In this document: positions 7,381 through 12,500 of the stretch, one piece after another
Position numbering within the stretch: position 1 is the stretch's first letter
How the letters are laid out: each line of letters opens with the position of its first letter
NCBI GenBank assembly: GCA_018398765.1
Contig: JAHBMJ010001521.1
Coordinates: 15,001 to 27,500 of the forward strand
Source: Chromera velia
Lineage: Eukaryota > Sar > Chromeraceae
Length of the DNA stretch: 12,500 bases
Reading direction: 5' to 3'
The notes under the pieces: generated by a model
The model's database searches: none
What the model was told of the DNA's origin: nothing
Seen by the model: the letters and a program-made list of their open reading frames with translations, nothing else
Position numbers and translations under genes: made by a program

Positions 7381-8160
7381 TATAATGACAGTGCCCGTCA
7401 ACTGCACAGAAAAGGAAAACGAAGAGAGGAAGTGAGGAGCGACCGTGCATTTGTAGACCTGTGTCAACGCTCACAAAGAAACGGATCGACAGAGAAGAAC
7501 AGGAAGAAAGAAACAACAAACGTAGATGGGCAGAGATAGAGAAGCAGACCGCAGATTGAGCAGGACACGCCTGCTAACCCACACCGGACCCGCCGGGAGG
7601 TTACGAACAGAGAAGCGGATGGCATAGTCCAGAGAAGCAGACGAGAGACCGAAAAGAGAAAAGAAGAGAGAGGCTGTTACCTCCAGCCTTCAAGCACTCT
7701 TTCACATCAAGTGCGAAGGTGAGACGCACGCGCACAGAAGATCGAAGCGAAAGTTGCGATCGTGCCCCTCGCTCGTGCAACGTCCACATGCCCCAAAGGG
7801 CCAAACAAATAAGGACGAAAAATTCAGAGCCCTGCAAGCCACGTGAACCGAACTCGGAGAGCTGGTATCCGCGATTTGAACGTCGATTGCCATGATGCAA
7901 CCGGATCGTGTACGCTAGACGTTGCCGGCAAACAACGAATCATATCCATCAGGTTGCATTGTGTGCCTTCTTCTGCAGTGATACATAAAAAGAGGAGTTT
8001 TTGAAAGCCCGCCAACGAAACTCTTTTGTAAGAGTCGAAACGGCCGTCCGGGCAGCGATAAAGATAGACAGAGACATGCATGAGCAAACTTTCAAACGTT
8101 GAGTGTGAGCATAGAGTGCAGTAGGAACAAGTAGATCGATCTCTATTTACCAACCACTTC
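7381..8160. other. Segment between the two AT-rich copies, no firm gene
   Basis: The composition returns to normal. The - strand has a 63-codon ATG frame (7893-7702, starting MAIDVQIADTSSPSSVHVAC) and an overlapping frame (7900-7601). A good - strand donor, GGAG|GTAACA, lies near 7680. These could be an exon of a small - strand gene or of a 3' extension of the - gene, but no acceptor or partner exon is convincing. On the + strand 7400-7660 is A/G-rich with short open frames only. Confidence 0.3.
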
Positions 8161-8164
8161 TTAA

Positions 8165-8440
8165 AAGAAGATAATTATGTATAGAAATCTGATGGTAAAT
8201 GTATGGAAATCCTCTGGAAATCCTTCTAATGATACATGATCATTTCCATAAATTTCCCCAAATTTACATGATTTGGGTAATTTATAAAAATCTGGTTGAT
8301 TTCATCATTTCAATGATTTTTCATAAAAATGAACTAGCAAAAGAAAATCTGAGGCAGATTTTCCGCTTGAGATTCCCCATCAATTTTCTATTAAATTCCC
8401 ACAGATTTCTTAACGATTTCTATGATTTTTTGTAGAGCAC
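8165..8440. repeat. AT-rich, partly palindromic repeat (right copy)
   Basis: This contains GGAAATC units on the + strand at 8200-8225 and the reverse orientation (GATTTCC-like) from about 8300 to 8430, so the copy folds on itself. Perfect stems near the centre are AATGAT/ATCATT (8228-8244, 5-nt loop) and CCCAAAT/ATTTGGG (8257-8277, 7-nt loop). Both loops contain ACATG. Bases 8279-8303 match the left copy in inverted orientation. Confidence 0.75.
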
Positions 8441-8534
8441 GGACTACAGAAAAAGTTTTGGAAACATATGTTGTTAAAAAAAAATATTTCAGTACATATA
8501 ATTGCACAACCCCCGGTGTCAAATTAGATTGAAG

Positions 8535-8639
8535 CTACGATTGAAGAGTCAAGTTTAGACGTGACTTTATTGATTCTGCTCTTTGAGCTGGTATCGGAAC
8601 TCGGGTGACAGGTTGAAGTTGCCGTTTCACCAGAAAGAG
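8535..8639 (-). CDS. Terminal exon of the - gene
   Basis: The strand-specific acceptor cttctctggatctcag, behind a pyrimidine tract, opens this 35-codon exon in phase 0. It reads [20 protein letters not shown] and ends NLTLQS at a TAG (8537-8535). A longer form starting near 8819 in the same frame is open but has a purine-rich, unlikely acceptor. AATAAA occurs inside the exon and is not taken as a poly(A) signal. Confidence 0.45.
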   Translation of the reverse strand, partial: LFLVKRQLQPVTRVPIPAQRAESIKSRLNLTLQS

Positions 8640-11600
8640 CTGAGATCCAGAGAAGGGAAAGGAAGACATATGGGAACATGAGCTACAAATCTTCGCAGCA
8701 AGCTTGTTGCAGGGGCGAAGGCGCTGTGTGCACATTCCTGGGGCCACCGCTCCTTCGTGTGGCTTTACAAACGCTTTGGATGTGTCCTTTGTGCATGTTA
8801 CAAACTGGGATCTTTCCTTCTGCGACTCTCCACTCCCCCATCGGAGAGTCCATCTCCCTAGCCATCTCCCCCCCCCCACTGCATCTTTACTGCTTCTCGA
8901 TAAGCTCTCATGTGCGGATCACTCAAGTCCTCTCCGCGTTCCCAGCTTCCCACGAAGAAAGGAAACCCAAACGTCTTCTGTTTATCCAGACTGAAGTTCC
9001 ATGCCACAAGGCCCTTTCCTGTGGAGGAAGAACATGAGACAAAAGAGGATTCCGAAGAAAAATCAGAAGCCGCGACATGTCTATGAGCGCCGAAAAGGTT
9101 GAAAAGGCTGTATGCATCTGAAGAAACAGTCCCGTCACCTCCTAAAAAGACAATTAAGGGGAATGAACCGTCTCCCTAAGTCTGGTGAAGAGGAACTCCC
9201 CCGAAACTTCTGTCTGTCTGGCTGTCTGTGCTCTTCTGGAAAAACAGACGCTCTCTTCAGCTTGCTGCTGCGCTGTAGGACTCACAGGCTGCCCGACGGG
9301 ATCATTATAGAAGACAAACTGCCCGGCCGCATCGGATCAAACGAATCGAAAAACTCGACACTTAAAAAAGCAAAAGAGTGAATGAACAAGAAAAACGAAG
9401 GAAAATCCGAATTTGGGGGGCGCTTTCTGACTCACAAGTCAATGATAGAAATAGTGCGACGCCGCATACCACCTGCTCCAGTCCTCGCACGCTATTGCCC
9501 TCCAATTTGCTCCCGATTCTGAGTCGTCGATGTCATCCTGTGAGTCTTCGTCCTCCTCCTCTGCTTCCTGTTCCTCTCCCGCTCCCTCATCTGCTTCTTC
9601 TTCTCCCGCCTGAGGCTCGTCATGTTGCCCTTGCCCCTCCCCGTCTCGTTGCTCGTCCTCTTCAGCCTCTTCCTCTCCTTTGTCTTCTTCTGCCTCCTCT
9701 CCCTCTTCTCCATCCTGTACCCCAGACGGCTGAGCATCGCTCTCGTCTCCATCTTCCCGTCTTCTCTTCTCCTGCGGCTCCGAATCGCTGAAAACGTCGG
9801 TATTGAAAGCTCCCCTGCATCCATGCATGCAGACAGACATATTGTGCTGAAGAGGAGAGACGTGTCTGACGAAAAACGAGCATTCAACGAGTATTCAAAA
9901 GGCCCACAGAGCCATCATCTACGGCAAACGGTACAACGCATACCATCACCACACCAAAGAGCAATCTCAGGACGTGAGTTGCTACTCACATCAACCGGAA
10001 TTGAGTAGAGTCGACACGTCACTGACGGACCATATACAGCAGGGAAGGACACTTGCAGGCCTCTCTTTGAAAGCGTTTCACTATCTTTGTCTGTATCAGG
10101 CAATGCAAAGCAACTGCATCCACGTACAAGCTTTGGGGTTCAACATTTGGACCAAAGTGGGACCCAGAACAGGTTCCCAAAGAGTAGTCAGAACAAAAGA
10201 CAACGTGCGCTGACCTTTTCCTCTGCTCAGGGTCAGTTGGAGGAGATGACGAAAAAGAGGCCGAGCTAGACGCTGAGTAAGGTTCAAAGCCGTCAACGGG
10301 ATCATCCTGCTCATTGGTGCTGCAAACAGATCGATGCAAGGAGGGACTCCAAGTGTTCACGCGCTGGTCCGTGGCATCTGTACTTGATGCAAACCTCTCT
10401 GAGCCAACAGGCCTTACTACAGCTGACTGAAAACAACGACACCAAACATCGGTATCGTGTCACCGTTTTCAACATATTCACAAGACCCTCAGACATAGCG
10501 GCACTCTCTCATCTTGTCAGAGGCATACGGGTGACGGGTGACTTTTCTTTTCACTATTCTCCCCCTCCGCCCTGATCGATCTTCAGTACTCTCCGCTGTA
10601 CAGAGGGTCGACCGTCGCTCCGACCCTACAAGCCCACTCAAACTGCTGCTCTTTATCAATCGACTGGGTTGTCGATCGCACACCTGGTCCCTCTGATGCA
10701 TGCACCTTCTCATCGACATCAAATTCCACTCAGCACTCCCTCAAACGGTCCTTTCCGGGTCTGTACAGCGCGATCGGTGGTATAGTCCCAGTGTTAGTCC
10801 AGCCTGCAGCACACATACAGGAAGCAGCAGCTGAGGAGAGTTGTCTCCATGTCTGTCTGGTCTATCCGATTTGACAATGAGTCGAGAGAAGGAAACAAAG
10901 GGAAAGAAAGAACAGTGTTCTGTCTAGCGTGTCTATCTGCCTTTATTCCCCATGTCATTGACTCGATCGGAGAGCTAGTGCTGCAGGTCTTGGTCGGCTT
11001 GAACAGAGCGCTTCGACGTCATGCACGTGCACAAACAGAGTTAGTAGGCAGAAGCATCAGCCTGAGGAGATGCATGCATGATGGTTAGGAGAATTAATCA
11101 ATTTGCTTTCTCGACGAGGCTACGGACCGGAGAGTTCATTCGCGCCGTATGGAAATCGATCGAGCTGGAAGAACATGTACCCCTCGGGGTAACGATCAAC
11201 TTGGCATTGAATTGTGACCTCGGCACCATTTGGATTCCGTTGCACATATGGGATGTCGGAAGAAGAGAGGAAGACGGAAAACGATAGCAATTAACATCGG
11301 TACCCCAAAAAATCAGAGGCTATTCTGGTTTTCATCGCAGAGCTCTGAGCTACTCTCTGAAAGGCAAAAGAGGCGCAAAAAAGATAAAAGCAAGTGAAGA
11401 AAAGCAAAACAGAAAAGAGAAAAAGGTCAGTGATGGTGAAATCGTTGGCCCTCTTTTGCAGCATGCATGCATTGGCTTTTCTTTTTGCAGCCTGCCATCC
11501 TGCAGCCGCCCTCCAGGGACATCCCGAAAGGCAAGCCACCGGCCGCACTAGCTGCATGCAGACTAGCCATTTACACCCCTTTTCCTAATCTGCAGACGTC

Positions 11601-12500
11601 TCTGACACTTCAGTGTATTTCCGCGCACAATATTTCGACACCTCGGTAATCTTGGGCAACCGCCGTCAGTGTGCGTGAGACATTCACAGCAGAAACGGCA
11701 GAGGGGGGAGAAAACATGAAAGTTGACTCACCTTTCGACAGTGCACGAGAAGACACTCCGATTTCCTCTCTCTCCTCCCTCCTCTCCTCAGCCCCCTCAA
11801 ATACTGAACAATCTCTCTCAGGTACTGGGGGCTCCCCTCTGCCTCCCCCCACACTAGGTTCTCTTTCTCCCTCCCTCTTCCTGTCGGCTGCCTCTCCACC
11901 TTCTTTTTTGATCTCCCAAAGCACTTCTGAGGTCGACCTGCCGACCCTCTGAGGCCGCTCCACCTCTTGAAATCCAAATCTCTCCGGAGCTTCTCGAAGA
12001 GAAAGAAGAAGAAAAACGCAGAGCAAGGGACGGAGGAGAATTGCATCCCCGGACTCCGACCCTACACTCGAACGGCCACCGCTTTCATTGTTGGCCCGGG
12101 ACTCCTCTAGCCACCTGCCGGGAGCTCCCATCCATCAAACGTGTCAACAAGGTCCTGCTGAGCCAGCCTCTGCCAGCGGACGCGCGCTTTTCCACCCGAG
12201 ACTCAAAGGGATCTTTTCTTGTTCTGTAAACGTCGCCAGTATAGCCACAGTGTCCTGGCTTCAGAGTCTTTCACTTTTGTTTTCTTTGTCGGTGTTACCC
12301 GACGTCACGTTCTCGTCACCGTAGCACGACGTTCTTTTGAGGTGCACTTCCGTATGCATCATCGGGTCTAGTCTGATGTCTTTTGGCCTCACTAATCGTC
12401 TGACTGTGCCCCGCTTTCTCTGTCTGTCTCTTCAGAAAAGGGGGGGGGGGATCAAAGAACGCAAGGTATTTTTCACTCGCAAAAAAAACTTTGTACACAC
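8535..12500 (-). CDS. Multi-exon hypothetical protein gene (gene model, 5' end beyond or near the right edge)
   Basis: The proposed exons in transcript order are 12500(partial)-12320, 12223-12115, 11992-11732, 11356-11304, 10319-10215, 9787-9473, 9360-9286 (or to 9320), 9141-8891 (or from 9107) and 8639-8535. All junctions keep one frame, giving about 472 visible residues before the stop. The protein has a basic N-terminal part, a Ser-rich segment, a roughly 100-residue Asp/Glu-rich tract, and a C-terminal region of ordinary globular composition. No family is recognised. Pyrimidine tracts precede most acceptors on this strand. Uncertain points are the first exon's boundary, the intron of about 980 nt (11303-10320), which may hide another exon, and the junction between exons 7 and 8. 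Confidence 0.45.
8891..9141 (-). CDS. Exon of the - gene with the best globular-type sequence
   Basis: The frame runs [20 protein letters not shown], then a Ser-rich stretch, then [20 protein letters not shown] and [19 protein letters not shown], mixing aromatic and charged residues like a folded domain. The donor GCA|GTAAAG (8891/8890) is good and joins in phase 0 to the terminal exon. The start is uncertain: ttgtctttttag gives 9141, atgcatacag gives 9107, and cttcctccacag gives 9018. The frame is interrupted just downstream, after the 10-base G run on this strand (8877-8868), unless spliced. Confidence 0.5.
9286..9360 (-). CDS. 75-nt exon of the - gene
   Basis: A long pyrimidine tract (9410-9362) ending cttttttaag forms the acceptor. 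Phase 2 entry reads [20 protein letters not shown] and then PSGSL to the donor GCCT|GTGAGT (9286/9285), a consensus donor. That donor leaves phase 2, which fits the next exon only if it starts at 9107. The weaker donor GGCA|GTTTGT at 9320 leaves phase 1 and fits a start at 9141. Both routes give the same total length. Confidence 0.45.
9473..9787 (-). CDS. Acidic exon of the - gene
   Basis: The acceptor accgacgttttcag (at 9788) and donor GCAG|GTGGTA (9473/9472) bound 315 nt, phase 2 on both sides. It starts [20 protein letters not shown] and continues as about 60 residues dominated by Glu and Asp with few Lys. It ends in a non-repetitive [11 protein letters not shown]. Acidic tracts of this type are common in coccidian nuclear and chromatin-associated proteins, but this alone gives no function. 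If the donor is not used, the frame ends 10 codons later at 9439. The + strand reads as Leu/Pro/Ser low complexity and is a mirror of this exon. Confidence 0.55.
10215..10319 (-). CDS. 105-nt Ser-rich exon of the - gene
   Basis: The acceptor gatctgtttgcag (at 10320) and donor GAAAAG|GTCAGC (10215/10214) enclose [20 protein letters not shown] followed by a Ser/Pro-rich part and PEQRK. Phase 2 in and out gives a natural join to the acidic exon (EQRK-SDSEPQ). Without splicing the frame would continue to 10019. Confidence 0.5.
10320..11303 (-). other. Long intron-like interval of the - gene
   Basis: This interval is about 980 nt. It has GCATGC sites at 10698 and 11072 and several - strand acceptor-like sequences (for example ctctcctcag near 10830 and atctcctcag near 11061), but no exon with matching phase on both sides. 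A + strand frame with few stops (10087-10783, interrupted at 10267 and 10573) is also present. A missed exon here is possible. Confidence 0.35.
11304..11356 (-). CDS. 53-nt exon of the - gene
   Basis: One of the best acceptors in the window (tcttttgcctttcag, preceded by about 60 bases of T/C) starts the exon. Phase 0 entry reads [18 protein letters not shown] to the donor TTGGG|GTACCG, which leaves phase 2 as the next exon needs. Phase 1 entry instead gives 14 codons and a TGA, an alternative C-terminus if the upstream exon is read in its other open frame. Confidence 0.45.
11732..11992 (-). CDS. 261-nt exon of the - gene
   Basis: The acceptor cttctttctctcttcgag-like tract (three bases of uncertainty, 11992 or 11989) and the consensus donor CGAAAG|GTGAGT (11732/11731) bound 87 codons in phase 0. 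The sequence is basic: [20 protein letters not shown], then [20 protein letters not shown], then [21 protein letters not shown] second frame (Glu-rich, part of a 173-codon ORF 12131-11610) is also open. Phase with both neighbours favours the basic frame. Confidence 0.45.
12115..12223 (-). CDS. 109-nt exon of the - gene
   Basis: The acceptor gcgacgtttacag (12224) lacks a strong pyrimidine tract. The donor CGGCAG|GTGGCT (12115/12114) is good. The frame reads [20 protein letters not shown], then [16 protein letters not shown], basic and consistent in character with the next exon. The frame is open further upstream to about 12272, so the exon could start earlier. Confidence 0.4.
12320..12500 (-). 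CDS. Exon of the - gene, open to the window edge
   Basis: The frame is open from the right edge to the donor CTACG|GTGACG (12320/12319), leaving phase 2. The downstream part reads [20 protein letters not shown], then [14 protein letters not shown]. On this strand a C run (12450-12440) followed by ttttctgaag looks like a 3' splice site. The true exon may therefore be 12429-12320, with bases to its right being intron. Confidence 0.4.
12440..12450. repeat. Run of 11 G
   Basis: This mononucleotide run reads as C on the - strand. It is either part of a 3' splice-site pyrimidine tract or a Pro run if coding. A similar run of 10 C is at 8868-8877. Confidence 0.9.

Larger units (their letters stand above)
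6605..8534. other. Convergent intergenic region
   Basis: This lies between the stops of the + gene (6549 or 6604) and the - gene (8535). It presumably holds both 3' UTRs. Its composition differs from the rest: AT-rich 6730-7016, 7181-7400 and 8160-8515, and GC-normal 7017-7180 and 7400-8150. Short direct repeats are visible: TGCAAC three times in 6891-6921, and aaaaagtttt at four places (6770s, 6820s, 6950s, 8450s). Confidence 0.5.

Noticed and set aside
8560-8575. AATAAA on the - strand as a poly(A) signal
   Set aside because: It falls within the proposed last coding exon, upstream of the stop, and AAUAAA is not a dependable signal in coccidia.
9378-9791. + strand 137-codon Leu/Pro-rich ORF
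   Set aside because: It is the mirror of the acidic - strand exon; Glu/Asp codons read as Leu/Ser/Pro on the other strand. The splice signals are on the - strand.
11610-12131. - strand 173-codon Glu-rich ORF as a single exon
   Set aside because: It crosses a consensus donor at 11732/11731, and in this frame the next exon stops after 14 codons. The alternative frame keeps phase with both neighbours. It remains a lesser possibility.
11650-12229. + strand Ser/Pro-rich frame 11650-11952 followed by a frame 11912-12229
   Set aside because: The two look protein-like, but they lie in different frames with no usable intron between them, and they oppose - strand exons that have good donors and acceptors.

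Overview
The window looks like nuclear DNA of a coccidian apicomplexan (Sarcocystidae, the Toxoplasma/Neospora/Sarcocystis group). Three things suggest this. GCATGC, a motif typical of apicomplexan intergenic and promoter DNA, occurs at least sixteen times where about three are expected. There are long pyrimidine tracts of the TCTGTCTTTC/CTTCCTTCC kind that act as intron 3' ends. No reading frame carries a recognisable intact protein. There are no bacterial operons, ribosome binding sites, tRNAs, rRNAs or CRISPR arrays. I cannot name the species, and I recognise no protein family in the inferred products.

The best reading is two convergent, intron-rich protein genes. On the + strand, bases 733-6549 can be read as about 25 short exons (14-359 nt). 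Pyrimidine-tract/AG acceptors and GT donors bound them, and a single reading frame closes across every junction, giving roughly 677 codons. On the - strand, bases 12500 down to 8535 can be read as nine exons with the same property. This gives roughly 470 codons and includes a strongly acidic exon (9473-9787) and a well-behaved C-terminal part (9141-8535). The 5' ends of both genes are unresolved; the - gene runs to or beyond the right edge. Exon calls were made by eye from splice signals and phase, so they are hypotheses of unequal strength.

Between the two 3' ends (about 6605-8534) lies a convergent intergenic region of different composition. It holds an AT-rich stretch (6730-7016), a GC-normal insert with nested palindromes (7017-7180), and an array of degenerate GGAAATC-type units (7181-7380). 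After a middle segment with no convincing gene (7381-8160) comes a second, partly palindromic AT-rich copy (8165-8440). The two AT-rich copies contain a 25-bp inverted match with one mismatch. This pair is the most unusual structural feature of the window and may be a decayed foldback or MITE-like element.

The + strand from about 500 to 5000 is strongly pyrimidine-rich outside the proposed exons. In the right part the - strand carries the pyrimidine tracts. This strand asymmetry independently supports the two transcription directions.
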